64,000 bases of DNA from Ochotona curzoniae (lineage: Eukaryota; Chordata; Mammalia; Lagomorpha; Ochotonidae). Of the stretch, positions 22,077 through 32,798 are shown piece after piece (positions within the stretch are counted from its first letter, which is position 1; each line of letters starts with the position of its first letter). The DNA lies in the NCBI RefSeq assembly GCF_017591425.1, contig NW_024467121.1, forward strand, positions 24,440,707 through 24,504,706, read 5' to 3'. The notes beneath the pieces are model-generated. The model saw only the letters and a program-made list of their open reading frames with translations. It had not been told where the DNA came from and did no database searches. The position numbers were made by a program, and so were the translations under genes.

Positions 22077-22685
22077 CAGTGTCTAGCTTTCCATGGCTTC
22101 AATTATGTTTTCAACTTTAGTCCAAAAATATTAAATGGGAAATTTCAAAAAGAAACAATTCACCAGTCTGAAAGTGTGCCCCATTTGTTTAGTGGGATGA
22201 AATCTAATGGCCTCTCATTGTCCTACCGAGAACATGACTTAATCCTTTGACTGAAACATCTGTACTGTACATGCCACCCATTCTTACTGTACATGTAGTG
22301 GATGTGTTGGTCGTTAGATTGACTGTCATGCTTTCACAAGGTCTGTGTTCTAGTAATCCTGTGTAGAACCCCAACACCATATCACTGTGACTACATCGTT
22401 CATTTTACCACTTAGCTAAAGCATCATATCACACTATCACAGAAATGCTGAATATCATACAATAAGATCTTCTGAAAAAGACCAGTTTTGTATTTTGTAT
22501 TATGAATTTTTATAATTGTCTTTGTTGATTATTTTTGTTACTCATTGTGCCAGATTTATGAAACTTTATCATATGTATGATGCAAAGAAAAGAAAAACCA
22601 GTACATAAAGTTTGCTATTGTCCATGGTTTCAGGCATTTCGTGAGGACTGGAACCTGCCTATCCACGGTTAAAGGGAGACTGGGT
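22077..22685 (+). mobile_element. Tigger1-like DNA transposon, internally deleted (non-autonomous)
   Basis: The left end CAGTGTCTAGCTTTCCATGG, then AAAATATTAAATGGGAAATT and CAAAAAGAAACAATTCACCA, follows the 5' end of Tigger1 (TcMar-Tigger). The right end, GTCCATGGTTTCAGGCATTT then CTATCCACGGTTAAAGGGAG, follows its 3' terminal inverted repeat. Only about 609 bp lies between the ends, so the transposase gene is gone. Tigger elements moved early in eutherian history, and this copy is far too old to be active. The 80-codon frame here is chance. Family assignment is from memory of the consensus. Confidence 0.7.
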
Positions 22686-22859
22686 ACTTCAGGGCTCATG
22701 TTCTCCAACTGTGGCCCCTAGAACAGTCAAATAAAAAGGTGGTTGGAATTTATCACAGATGTCCTCTCTCGTGCCTCACCGCTGACAGACTGTGTGAATT
22801 AGACCCTCGGAAGTGTAATGAGCAAACCCTATGGGGAGCTTGGATGTATAATGACGCTG

Positions 22860-22891
22860 CAAAAAAACAAAACAACAACAACAAAAAAACT
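22860..22891. repeat. A-rich simple repeat (AAC)n-like
   Basis: GCAAAAAAACAAAACAACAAC continues into a further A run. No SINE body precedes it, so it is low-complexity DNA and not a retroposon tail. Confidence 0.7.
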
Positions 22892-23111
22892 GCTGCTTTA
22901 CTCTGATGCTGAGCTTAGAGAGCAGTTTTTATTATAACAGAAAATGTCTTACATTTTTTCTGTATAGGACTCTCGTCCTGTGTTTGTGTGCCTCATTCTA
23001 CCTGTCTTACGCATGCTGTCAGTGTTTGGGTTTTTCATTGGTCTTGTTCTTGTATTCGTCTGGTTTTTCCAAATAATCAAGGCACAGAACTGTTCAAAAA
23101 ATACAATACTA

Positions 23112-23335
23112 ACAACAGCAAAATTTCATTTAGTGCTGTTTTCCAAATACTCTTCTAAGTGATTATACTATCTCATTTAATTTTTCATAAGAACCCTAAA
23201 AATCGGTTATTACTCTTATCTCCACTTTACACAGAAGGAGGCTGAAGCCCAAGACTGAATAACTTGCTCACCTCCCAGCTCCAGGAAGTGGCAGAGTCCA
23301 AACAGATCCTGAAGCCTGAATCCTCCATCAGGACA
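23112..23335 (-). mobile_element. MIR SINE, antisense
   Basis: The + strand gives the reverse complement of MIR almost complete: TACTCTTCTAAGTGATTATA, ATCTCATTTAATTTTTCATA, ATCTCCACTTTACACAGAAG, GAGGCTGAAGCCCAAGACTG, AACTTGCTCACCTCCCAGCT, AAGTGGCAGAGTCCAAAC. This is a clear match to an ancient tRNA-derived mammalian SINE. Confidence 0.88.
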
Positions 23336-23594
23336 CTGGCTGCTTATTTCTCATACATTTAGGGAGGACTAGAGGATGAATGACAACTAAAGGCAAGACA
23401 AGTACATGATGTAGTCTGCTGACGTAAAGAAGGCCGCAGAAAGTGGTTACTGAATTTGCCTGTCTCTGGTGTAAGATGAGCTGTGAGAGCTACGGTCACC
23501 AAATTTAGAAGCAGACCCATTTTCAGGAAGGTCACAATTGAGTTGTTCGAGAAAAAATTGAGGTGACTGTATCCTGGAAAATTTGCTGCTTTAG

Positions 23595-23720
23595 TTTTCA
23601 TTCCATTCATTTTTTGTTCTGTGTATAATAATTGTTTCTTGAACATTTTTGGTTTATCAGGCACTGTGCTGGTTTGCTGGGAGATAAAAACAGTCAAGTA
23701 TAATTCATGTTTTAGGGATA
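23595..23720 (-). mobile_element. L2 LINE 3'-end fragment, antisense
   Basis: GTTTCTTGAACATTTTTGGT then ATCAGGCACTGTGCTGG and GGGAGATAAAAACAGTCAAG read as the reverse complement of the L2 terminal region. Short and decayed. Confidence 0.55.
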
Positions 23721-24211
23721 ACGCAGGTTTTTAGATAAAAGAACAAGTGGTTGTGTCTTCCTTTGCTTATACTCTCTTTATTGTGTGAGACAGGAGCGTG
23801 ATGACAGACAGGAATGGAACTGAGGCTGTAAAGGGGGTTGAAACCTGAGTCAGGATTGGAGGACACAAAAGGAAGCATTCACTTGGGCTAACTGTTCATA
23901 ATCACAGGAACACTGTTCCTTCCTAACTGATGGTACCTTCCTGTCATTTGCGGTCTGAGGCTTCCCCTTAACCAACCGGAGTCTGAGTTTGGGAGGTTGC
24001 TTGAATTTCTTGGGCATGATTTGACTATAGTGAGGAGGAGCAGGAGGATGGTAGGAGTCACTTTAACTGGTTCCATCAAGGTGAACTCTGTGTGTGCATG
24101 CATGCGCACATGTGTGCCATTACATGCTCATGCATACATATATATTTTCCATCACTGAGTGCATATGCTTGTTGCTCAGTCAAATCACATTCTTCAGTTT
24201 CCCTGAAAGCA
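23721..24211. other. PLD5 intron, no recognised gene
   Basis: Unique-looking sequence with a short alternating TG/CA stretch near 24090-24115. No supported feature. Confidence 0.5.
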
Positions 24212-24510
24212 ACACTTAGCGGGTAGGCATTTAGTCTAGCAGTGAAGGTACCTACATCTTACATCAGAGTGCCTGGGTTCCATACCAGGCTCCAATTTCT
24301 GATTCCAGCTTCCTGCTAGTGCATAGGTTGGAAAGCAGTGATGATGGCCCAGTTAACTGAGTTCCTTCCACCCATATGTGAGGCTTGAATTGAAACCTCA
24401 ATTCTGGGCTTCATCCTTCACCCAGCCCCCAGCCATTATGGCCATTTGAGGAACAATTCAGCAGTTGAGATCTCCACTTTCTATCTTCCTTCCTCCGATA
24501 AAATAAAATG
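24212..24510 (+). mobile_element. Older lagomorph C-SINE subfamily
   Basis: Sense copy of the older subfamily: GGGTAGGCATTTAGTCTAGC, AGAGTGCCTGGGTTCCATAC, GATTCCAGCTTCCTGCTAGT, GGCCATTTGAGGAACAATTC. It differs from the young pika type, which reads GATCCCATATGGGCGCC at the B-box side. It faces the next SINE head to tail in opposite orientation, 22 bp away. Confidence 0.82.
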
Positions 24511-24532
24511 AAAGTTGTTCAAATGTGGTTTT

Positions 24533-24840
24533 TAAAGAGTTATTTATTTTTATTGAAAGAGCAAATTTACAGAGAGAATGAGAGTCAGAAATATCTTCCA
24601 TCTGCTGGTTGACTCCGAAAGTGGCTGCCAACAGCCAGAGTTGAACCAATCCAAAGCCAAGAGCTTCTTTCAGGTCTCCCATGCAGGTTCATGCCCTAAG
24701 GCGTTAGGCCATCCTTGACTGCTTTCCAGGACACAGAGAGCTGGATGGAAAGCGAAGCAACTGGGACATGAACTGGTGTCCATATGGAATACTGGCGTGT
24801 GCAAGGCGAGTATTAGCCACTAGGCTATAGTTCCAAGCCC
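24533..24840 (-). mobile_element. Pika/lagomorph C-SINE
   Basis: Reverse-complement copy: AGAGTTATTTATTTTTATTG, CATCTGCTGGTTGACTCCGA, CAATCCAAAGCCAAGAGCTT, GGTGTCCATATGGAATACTG, ending GGCTATAGTTCCAAGCCC. Together with the + SINE just upstream it forms an inverted SINE pair. Confidence 0.9.
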
Positions 24841-24887
24841 CACACATATGTTTTTTAAATGCTTTTTCTTCTATCTCCATCTTATCT

Positions 24888-24913
24888 AAAAGAGAGAGAG
24901 AGAAAGAGAGAGA
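24888..24913. repeat. (GA)n microsatellite
   Basis: AAAGAGAGAGAGAGAAAGAG and a further GAGAGA immediately precede the MaLR LTR. Confidence 0.85.
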
Positions 24914-25275
24914 TGTCTTAGTCCATTCAGTTTGCTATAATAAACTAGGTGACTTATAAAGCAGATATTTATTCCTCACAGTTCTGAAGACCAGGGAACC
25001 CACATTCAGAACAAGAGCAGTTTCAGTGTCTGGTAGGCACCCTCTTCCAAGTCCATAAAAGGTATCTTTTTGCTGCATCCTTGCATGGTAGAAGGGATGA
25101 GAAGTCTCTCTAGGGCTTCTTTTAAGGTTACCAATTTCATTCATGAGAACTCTACTCTGTGGAGTCTAATTGTTTTTCAAAAGACTCTACCTCTAATGCT
25201 GTCACCTTGAGGCTAAGATTTCAGTGTGTGGATCTGGGGGAAGACACCTGCATTTAGATCTTCAGATCCTAGAAC
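24914..25275 (-). mobile_element. Solo LTR of ERVL-MaLR type (MST/THE1-like), antisense
   Basis: The + strand begins TGTCTTAGTCCATTCAGTTT and continues GACTTATAAAGCAGATATTT, TTCCTCACAGTTCTGAAGAC, ATTTCATTCATGAGAACTCT, and ends ATCCTAGAACA. This is the reverse complement of a MaLR LTR in the expected order. The minus strand carries an AATAAATATC polyadenylation signal, and the outer bases are TG...CA. About 360 bp, a usual MaLR LTR length. No internal retroviral sequence flanks it, so it is a solo LTR; the family predates eutherian radiation and the copy is inert. The 69-codon minus frame inside is not a gene. Confidence 0.78.
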
Positions 25276-25878
25276 AAAGAGACCAGACAAGCTTACTTGT
25301 CCCAGAGGTCATGGCTTCTGCCCCATTGTCATAGCCTTGTCTTCTGTCACATCTATCCATGAGCCTATAAGAGACAGGGATGTCTGAATTTCTAACCCAT
25401 GAGCCTAAAGACAATGGCATTATTCCCCTAGACTTCGGGATTATATTTATAAATAAAAATCCTATCATGGGTATGAATGTTGTTTATGCTTTAAAATGTT
25501 TTAGGATGAATGTATCTGTTGATTAATCCATGGTGCTGGCATGTGTGTTTCATTTTCATAATGAACTAATAGATCGTTCCAAACTTCTAGACTTTCTGGA
25601 TTGCCTTTTATTAGGAAGACGACACTTGTTCAAAAGTCTAGATGCTGCCCTTGAATTATGGAACAGATTCTAGTCTAATTCAGTGGGATTTGATGGCTAT
25701 ATTGAAAGTAGGCAGAAAGGTTTGAGTACTTTTGTGCAGAGAGCATCTCTCCTCTAACAGAGGTAGAAGTAATTGTATTTCAAAGGATTCCTCGTGGAAT
25801 TTCAGAATGTCGTCAGATCTTGGGTTTCGGACACGACAGCAGTACCACTTACTGTGCTCCCCTTTTCTCTCTTTCCAG
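25276..25878. other. PLD5 intron upstream of the exon, with splice acceptor
   Basis: Unique sequence. The last 18 bases, CCTTTTCTCTCTTTCCAG (25861-25878), form a strong polypyrimidine tract and AG acceptor. I see no earlier PLD5 exon in this interval. The + frame that opens at 25732 is intron up to 25878 and only then becomes the real exon frame. Confidence 0.7.
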
Positions 25879-26015
25879 TCCCAGCAGAAGTGCATCGTGA
25901 TCTTTGCCTTGGTCTGCTGCTTTGCCATCCTCGTGGCCTTGATATTTTCAGCCGTGGACATTGTGGGAGAGGATGAGGATGGACTCTCAGAAAAAAATTG
26001 TCAAAATAAATGTCG
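25879..26015 (+). CDS. PLD5: PLD5 internal coding exon (transmembrane exon), partial gene
   Basis: This exon encodes 45 full codons plus two bases, opening SQQKCIVIFALVCCFAILVA and ending SEKNCQNKC with a CG half-codon for the next residue. I recognise it as PLD5, the catalytically inactive member of the phospholipase D family. It covers the single signal-anchor transmembrane helix (residues 5-27 of the exon) followed by an acidic GEDEDG stretch that leads into the lumenal/extracellular PLD-like domain. Splicing signals are good: CTTTCCAG before and CG|GTAAGAGG after. The exon starts in phase 0 and ends in phase 2. If it reads on, TAA follows within the intron, so the donor must be used. In human PLD5 (536 residues, from memory) this segment lies around residues 63-108. 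No frameshift or stop is seen. Upstream and downstream exons were not found, as expected for a very large gene with long introns. One residue appears to differ from my memory of human (IVGED against IMGED). Confidence 0.93.
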
Positions 26016-28475
26016 GTAAGAGGTAACAAACAAAACTTCTCTTTTAGGGGGTGGGCAAGAAAGTCAAAGAGGGCGCTGGATAAGGCAGAGAGAAAAGACC
26101 ATAAACATACGTGACCTTCTGTATTCTCTTTGACTCAAGTCACAGCATGGCTCTGACATACTACTTTTACACCAACGCAATAAATATCACCAGGGATTTG
26201 ATTTGCTTTACGGTCTGGTCATGCTCTAAGCCTGAGGACCATTTCTGTGGACCTTAGTAGCTTATGGTTGGTTCCTTAAGAACCTGGCCAAGGTGGATAT
26301 TGAAGTGTGCATAAAACATTGTGCTTATGGATTCATCCAATGGGAATTTTATAGAAGGTCCATTTCCCCTCCAGAGAATTTCCAACTTCAAGTTGGAGAT
26401 AAAATTTGTCAGCATGTCTGAGAGAAACATGGACCTCCTCTGCCCCAGTTTAGTACAGCTTGGTTTTCAGATGGGACTGGCAACAGCTTTACCATTCTGT
26501 GTGCGATTCCCTCAGTCAAACTGATAGCATTACGTTGTGTCATTTCTAGTTAGCAGAGTCTTCCAAGTATGGTGTCAACACCATGCTTCTCTTCAACTCT
26601 TTCCTGAGTGGCTACATTTCCTCTCAAGCATGGGGGGGGGGTGGAGATTTGAAAAGTACAAAGGAGAGGGGATACAGATGTCTGTTTTTACATATGAATT
26701 GCTACAAAGCTTAAGTGAGACCACCCCATTTTAACAGTAATTATGAACTTGCAGTTGTTGCCTGTGGAAAGCATTCATCTAAGAACCTCACTTTTCTGGC
26801 TTGAAATCAATAGCAACCTAGTCACATGCATGTGAATTTTTACTCTGGATGTTTTAACTCAAGACTGAATGCTCTGGCACAGGGAATGCCCTGAAAAGAC
26901 AATTGACTTTTTCTTTTAACCCATAATACATTATAGTCCAGTTACTAGGCAACAAATATTATCTACAGAATAGAGCATATGAGAACAAAAGCCATGTAGA
27001 TTTTTATTTCTACCTGTTCTGAAGGTGTTCCATAAATGTATTTACTTCCCAGTCTGAATCTGGGAGAAAAATTATATAGGGGCTTTAGATGGATATAAAA
27101 AATGTATTGCTGTCATCTTCTGCCTGTCTCATTTCAAATGTAACTGTCCCTTTGGACGAGGACAGATGACACATATTTATTGAGAGTAAACAATCCATTT
27201 CTCTCTGTAACTTTAGCTTGTAATAAAAAAAAAAATGTTGGGAACTTTAAATGCAAACTCTAGCACCTAGAAACTAATTATATGGAGGTTGATCTGTAAA
27301 ACAACTTCCTTAGGACAAAATATCTCAACTTTTCAATCAGTATTTTCAAGCATCAGTAGATTTCAATGAGAGAGTGAATCAAGTTTAGGATTATATTACT
27401 TTTCACTAAGGGGAGCTTCTTGAAGTTTTAGCTAAGTTACACAATTGGAATTTGGGTTTAGGTACTAGTTTCTCATTCAATAGCTAAATTGTGAACACTT
27501 AGCACTGCGTCTGTCTATAGGACATTTTAATTACTGTCCATTCTCTTGGTTGCCTTCTTGCTGAGTAATTGGTGCCTAGATGTTATCTCTGTGTTCAGCC
27601 ACCTTTTCTAGAACTTGCAGCCCTCTGAATCTTTCTTCTGAAGCCTCCTTCCCATGCACTGTGCTTCTGTTCTCCAAGACAGTTCAGCAAGTGCCTCTTG
27701 TGCATCTGCATGGAGCTGGTATCTGGCTCCCCTCTTACTTGCAGCCCTAGCAGGTTTCTAGACCTCCTCCTCTCTCTGATGTACAGGGGGAGGGGGCTGG
27801 ATAATTGGGATGCCTTATTATTCCAACCCAGGTCACAGAGGGTTTTTTTTAAACTGCCTTTTTTGAATTAAAATATGGTGTACAGAGGAAAGTGTGTTCC
27901 ACTGTCCTTCATTTCTGGGCCCCTCCAGGTAGGAATGTTCCTGACAAAAAATGGAAACTGTTTGAAGATGCACTTGTGGTCCGTGTTGATGTAGACTGGT
28001 CGGAAAAGCTGTACTTCTGCCAAAGCTCCAGGGTTTCTCATTTCAATTTTAATATTTACATACAAGATTCCAATCTTTCTTGTCATAACCCCATCTCTTT
28101 CCTGGCATTATCCCCTCTACACTCCTTCCCAGACTTGACCTTACTATGGTGATAGCTAGATTGCATGATGCTCAACTGTCAGTTACTAGGTCCTGTACTT
28201 TGGTATAATTTTTCTCTTTATATTTTTGTCCTGTGGTGCCATTACCATAAAGAGTGCTTCTTGCTCCATTGGACCTTGCAGTTTACTTTGCAGTTAGGCT
28301 GCATTTATGTTTATGGCTCTCCTCACTCCTGAAGGATAAAAGAATATCTGACATTCTGGTGTCAATCTGCATCGTCTCCCTGTTTGACAGCTGATTCCCC
28401 TCAAATCTCCTTATCTGTTGTATTCTTTTCTAAAAATACTAACTGAACCCACTTTATTTCTACTAACCTTTCTGT
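26016..28475. other. PLD5 intron after the exon, mostly unique
   Basis: The donor GTAAGAGG begins the intron at 26016. No following PLD5 exon is visible. A G run (about 10) at 26631-26641 and an A run at 27224-27235 are simple sequence. Nothing else is recognised in this 2.4-kb stretch, the longest repeat-free interval near the exon. Confidence 0.55.
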
Positions 28476-28690
28476 AAAGATTTATTTATCTGAGAGGCAG
28501 GGTGATGGGTGAGGTGGGAGGAGTGAGCAAGAGAGCACATCTAGCTGCCCCGTTACTGATTCACCCCCTAAATGACAACTGTGATGTTTCCCATACATTG
28601 TAGTTCCAATGACCAACTGGAACATTAGAACTTACCTCCAAGTGAGGCTCACATGAGAACACTTGTGAGGAGTACCCACCCTTTCTGATG
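28476..28690 (-). mobile_element. Very old C-SINE-like fragment, decayed
   Basis: TAAAGATTTATTTATCTGAG, GAGGCAGGGTGATGG and GTTACTGATTCACCCCCTAA match the tail side of an older lagomorph C-SINE in reverse complement. The rest is too diverged to place, so the right border is uncertain. Confidence 0.55.
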
Positions 28691-28805
28691 AGAAGCTCCA
28701 GTTTGGGTGCGTAGCCATGTTTCATTATCCACCCTGGAATGATCTACATTAGTCATTTTGGTTAATTGCCAATTAAGAGAGGCACTACCAGAAATGAACT
28801 TTTTT

Positions 28806-28821
28806 CCACCATACCCTTTCT
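28806..28821. repeat. Target-site duplication, left copy
   Basis: CCACCATACCCTTTCT, identical to 29131-29146 on the other side of the SINE. Confidence 0.95.
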
Positions 28822-29130
28822 TTTTTTTTAAAGATTTATTTTTGTTATTTTTTATTGGAAAGGCGGATATACAGAGAGGAGATACAGAGAGGAAGATCTT
28901 CCGTCCGATGATTCACTCCCCAAGTGAGCCGCAATGGGCCGATACCCTCTTCCGGGTCTCCCACGCGGGTGCAGGGTCCCAAAGCTTTGGGCCGTCCTCG
29001 ACTGCTTTCCCGGGCCACAGGCAGGGAGCTGGAAGGGAAGCGGGGCTGCCGGGATTAGAACCGGCGCCCATATGGGATCCCGGGCGTGCAAGGCGAGGAC
29101 CTTTAACCACTTGCGCCACCGTGCCGGGCC
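28822..29130 (-). mobile_element. Young full-length pika C-SINE with perfect target duplication
   Basis: Reverse-complement copy very close to consensus: a T run, GGCGGATATACAGAGAGGAG, GATCTTCCGTCCGATGATTC, CTTCCGGGTCTCCCACGCGG, GGCTGCCGGGATTAGAACCG, GCGCCCATATGGGATCCCGG, and a head ending CTTGCGCCACCGTGCCGGGC. It keeps many CpGs (CGCGG, CCGGCGCCC) that decay quickly when methylated. Identical 16-bp direct repeats flank it. Both signs mark a recent insertion. Two A- and B-box equivalents for RNA polymerase III are intact in the head. Overlapping frames of 74-149 codons across it on both strands are repeat artefacts. Confidence 0.97.
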
Positions 29131-29146
29131 CCACCATACCCTTTCT
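29131..29146. repeat. Target-site duplication, right copy
   Basis: CCACCATACCCTTTCT, identical to 28806-28821. The perfect match fixes the SINE borders at single-base precision. Confidence 0.95.
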
Positions 29147-29707
29147 AGATGCACATAGAATCAATCAGCAACCTGCTCTTTCTCTACCCGAAGCCCGATT
29201 TTCGTGACAGTGTGGGAATTCTATAAAATATCATTAAGAGGGATGAGTAAACATACAGTGTTGGGTGAGTTCATGGGCATGTGCTACCTGGTAATTATGG
29301 ACATTCTCCTGTCCCTTTGCTCCTGAATCAGCCCTAGACCTGAGTCACTGTTGATCTGGTTTGGCTCTCTCTTAACCACAAACCTGCATATCCAGTTTGG
29401 TTTGCTCGCCAGGTCTGAAGCATGAAAAATATAGACCAATTCTATCTCTATCCTGTATTTATCCAAATATATCAAGTTCCCACTGTTCATGAACCCAAGA
29501 ATTTTGAACCCAGTAATTTTCCTTTTCCCTAAAATGAGTGGGCCTATTTAATATTCTAAATTAGGTTGCCAATGCGTTAGTTACTACAAAAGGTTTTTTT
29601 TTGTTTGTTTTGTTTTTTTAATAAATAATAGCCCGGATCACCAAACTTTGGTCACTGAAAGTATGGCAGGAACTAAACTTATTTTGTAATATCCTGCCAC
29701 TTTAAAC
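29147..29707. other. PLD5 intron, no recognised gene
   Basis: Unique-looking AT-rich DNA; a TTTGTTTGTTTTG simple stretch near 29600. Confidence 0.5.
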
Positions 29708-30025
29708 ACAGATGTTTTAAACTTTATTTGAAAGGCAGTAAAATAGGGGTGGATGGGAGCAGAAGCTCCTCATATGCTTTTTCACTTCCTGAGGCCTGAG
29801 ATAGTAAGTATTGGGCTAGGCTAAAACTGGGAGCCAGGAACTCATGCTAAGCCTCCCCCCAGAGTATTAAGATCCAACTACGTGAGCCATCACCATATAC
29901 CTCCCAGGATGCATGTTTGCAGGAAGTTGGCAAGGACCAGAACAAGGACTCAAACCAAGGCACAATGATTATAGGATGTGGGTGACCCAACCCATGGCCT
30001 AAGTCTATGCCAAGCATCACCCAGT
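29708..30025 (-). mobile_element. Old C-SINE, decayed
   Basis: AACTTTATTTGAAAGGCAGT, CTGGGAGCCAGGAACTCATG, GAACAAGGACTCAAACCAAG and GCCTAAGTCTATGCCAAGC follow C-SINE order in reverse complement with heavy divergence. Confidence 0.65.
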
Positions 30026-30699
30026 TACAGACTTTATACATGCATTTTTTTTTTAATTTTCAAGTATTTCTTTAAAAAGAGCTGAGTTGTCAACTTTGTA
30101 CTTTTCACATGTCCTGTTTCTAAATCTATTCCTTGGGTCAACTGTTTTCTTAAAATAAGAAACCAAATCTAAATATATGATCAAATCTGTGTTAGTAATT
30201 CAGTTGCAGTTTCAGGGTAGACATACATAATTTGAATTGTCATTACATGACATTCCAAAGAGTGTATTGAGAGATACTTGTATGCATTGATAATAATTTC
30301 CTGGTGTTTGTCTTGTTGTATTGTGTTCTCTGTGTTAACAGGCTCAGCCTACTCCACCAGACTTTAATCATTGTTTTCCCTTTTAATCCCCATATTGTCA
30401 CTGTTTGGCAGGTAGAGCCTTGTCTTGTATTTTCTGACACTGTAGGAGATAGCTTTGAGCAATGTCGCTTTCTGGCAACACTCAATGCTACTTTAAATAT
30501 TCTTGGTCTGAACATGGTATTATCTACTCTCCTGGAAAGTAGTTTTCAGAACCGGATTCTAAGGTCTTAGCCTGTCCCCTAAGGATAATGATGTTAGACA
30601 CAATGATAATTAAGAAAGGAACTCTTGGAATTAAAATTGTAGGCAATATTTGATCTCCCTTCTGCCTTCTTTCCAGCATTTTAATATGTAAGAATATCA
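30026..30699. other. PLD5 intron, no recognised gene
   Basis: AT-rich intron. Overlapping frames of 88 (+) and 90 (-) codons cover 30243-30570; they mirror each other and show no recognisable domain. Confidence 0.5.
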
Positions 30700-30910
30700 A
30701 GTGTAGGACCAGATTACCTGTGTTTGAATGTGGCAGTATCATTTAGGAGCTAGGCAGTGTTTAGCAGTTTCTCAATGTTAGTGCTATGTTTCCGTCTATA
30801 TGAAATGAAGAAAATTATGACATATGATTTGAAAGGTTTCTTTAAGGACTATATGCTGTTGTTTAATAGTACCTGACATAATAAATGTTCAGTGCATGTT
30901 GACTATTGTT
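30700..30910 (+). mobile_element. MIR SINE
   Basis: In + orientation the order is GGACCAGATTACCTGTGTTT, GCAGTTTCTCAATGTTAGTG, GTCTATATGAAATGAAGAAA, GTACCTGACATAATAAATGT. These align to the MIR core, the 'cctcagtttcc...aaaatgg' block and the 3' end 'agtaagcgctcaataaatg'. Confidence 0.72.
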
Positions 30911-31488
30911 TTTATTAGGGCATATGAATTCAGTGTGTTTGTAGTTTCCCTTTGGCTAGTAATTTCATCTTACTTTGCTCCAAAATGAGGAAGAACTTGT
31001 AATGACTTTTCATCCTTTCCCTATTTTGTGATTTTTCCCTTTATATTAACTTTGAGCTTATACTGAGAGACCCAGCCTACTTTAGAGTGTTGCTCTCAAG
31101 TTTTTGAAGACTCAGTTTGGTTTTTGGCTGCTGCTTTGATACTTGAGCACATTTTTGACCAATGAGAAGCTCTGACCTATGCTTACTCCCATCCTCAAAG
31201 GAATACCAAAAAATTTTGAAAGCCAAGAGCACCCAGTACTACAAATGGATGTCTAATACACTAAAGAACTACTGCTGATGAAAATTAGAAGAAGACAAAA
31301 CTGGATATTGATTTACATTTTCTGCTGGTTTCATGAGTGAACCGACAGTGAATTCATTTCCTGTCTCATTTTTCTTGGTGTGTTTTTCCTTTTTCCAATG
31401 CTGTCTCTTCTACAATGTTCTAGGATCTGATGAAAGAGATGAGCACTTATGTTTAATCCACTACACCGAACAAATAAGCCATCTGATC
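30911..31488. other. PLD5 intron, no recognised gene
   Basis: Unique-looking sequence without supported features. Confidence 0.5.
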
Positions 31489-31800
31489 TTTTTTTTTTTA
31501 AGGTTTATTTATTTTTATTGGAAAGGCAGACTTAAAAAATCTTCCATCCACTGTTTTACTCCCTAAGTGGCTGCAACGGCCGGAGCTGAGCCAATCCAAA
31601 GCCAGGAGCCAGAAGCTTCTTCCCAGTCTCCCACATGGATAACTGGTCTCTAGGCTTTGGGCCATCCTCTATTGCTTTCTTAGGCCACAAGCAGGGAAAC
31701 TGTATGGGAAGTGAAGCAGCCAGGACGTGAACCAGCACTCATATGGAATCCCGGTGCGTGCAAGGCAAAAGTTTAGCCACTGAGCAATTGTGCCAGGCCC
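31489..31800 (-). mobile_element. Pika/lagomorph C-SINE
   Basis: Reverse-complement copy: a T run, GGTTTATTTATTTTTATTGG, GGCTGCAACGGCCGGAGCTG, CAATCCAAAGCCAGGAGCC, CTCATATGGAATCCCGGTGC, ending CAATTGTGCCAGGCCC. The segment around GGCAGACTTAAAAAATCTTC shows a small deletion in the tail-side GA-rich region. A short TGATCT match on both sides could be part of the target duplication. Confidence 0.9.
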
Positions 31801-32798
31801 TTGATCTGCTTCCTAATCTTTCTCTTGTAAATTCCCACTGCCACAGTGTGCATTCCCTGAGTCCCTGTGTTGGGATTACTTCAACTGGGAATATAACATT
31901 ACCTAATACAACACCTTTGGTTTGCTTTCCAATTCAGAATCCCTAAATCCCTAAATATCTTCACTTGTCTTTCCTTCTCTCATTTTGTTTTGGAGGGAGG
32001 GGCTGTCCCTTGATCTTGCCAAACAAACCCTTCTACCTAAATGCTTAGCTCCTGTGAGAGTAAATAAGACTGGCCACATGAGAAAAGCAGAGGGTGTTTT
32101 CTGTTTTTGCCATGGCTTAATGTTTCAGCTGTTTCAAGCGCTGATGGAGGCGTGGGAGAGGTGTGCAGTGAAGAAAAATAAACAGAACCTGCTGTCTGCT
32201 CTCGATTAACCACTCTTGTAGGGGCTTGGGCTGTGCTGCCTCAGTCTTATTCTATTCTTCATCGTTTCCTCTTTCTACAAATGTGAGACCATTTCCATAA
32301 CAGTAGTTTCTGGTGGTGCTAAAGCCTTATGTTTCTTTCGTTGGATTCTCCAAGTCCCTAAAAAGAAAGAACTGATCTGTTTTTATGTCTAATATGGCAT
32401 CTCATACATCACTATATAGCTACTTTTGAAAGTTTACAATCATTTGCAAGTAAAGCAAAGTATAGCACATCGAAATAGTACTATCCAGTGAAATAATATG
32501 CATTAGTTAGAACAATTTATTCTTCTACAGGAGAACGTATTTTGGAGGCAGTATCTGGAGATTATGAAAAAAGAGGCTGAGGTTTATAGAGCAGATTCCT
32601 AAAAACTCATGGAAAGAAGTTAAAGTTACTGAGAAATTGCTAAAATGAATTTATGATAATCTGACATTATCATTTTCTTTGCAATTAGCATTAGCTTTAA
32701 ATAATTGTGAATAAAAGATAAAACTGTTTCTACATGTTACCAGAAATGCCCGGTGGGTTCTTTCCTCAGCTTAGTATAGAAATAAAAAGCCAGGAATC
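31801..32798. other. PLD5 intron, no recognised gene
   Basis: Unique-looking sequence. The 74-codon frame at 31985-32209 shows no recognised motif. Confidence 0.5.

Noticed and set aside
25732..25878. The N-terminal extension of the frame that ends in the PLD5 exon
   Set aside because: This part is intron: the polypyrimidine tract and AG acceptor at 25861-25878 lie within it, and its residues do not resemble PLD5.
28758..29207. 149-codon + frame and several minus frames around 29 kb
   Set aside because: They coincide with a young C-SINE flanked by a perfect target duplication; the frames are read-through of the repeat.
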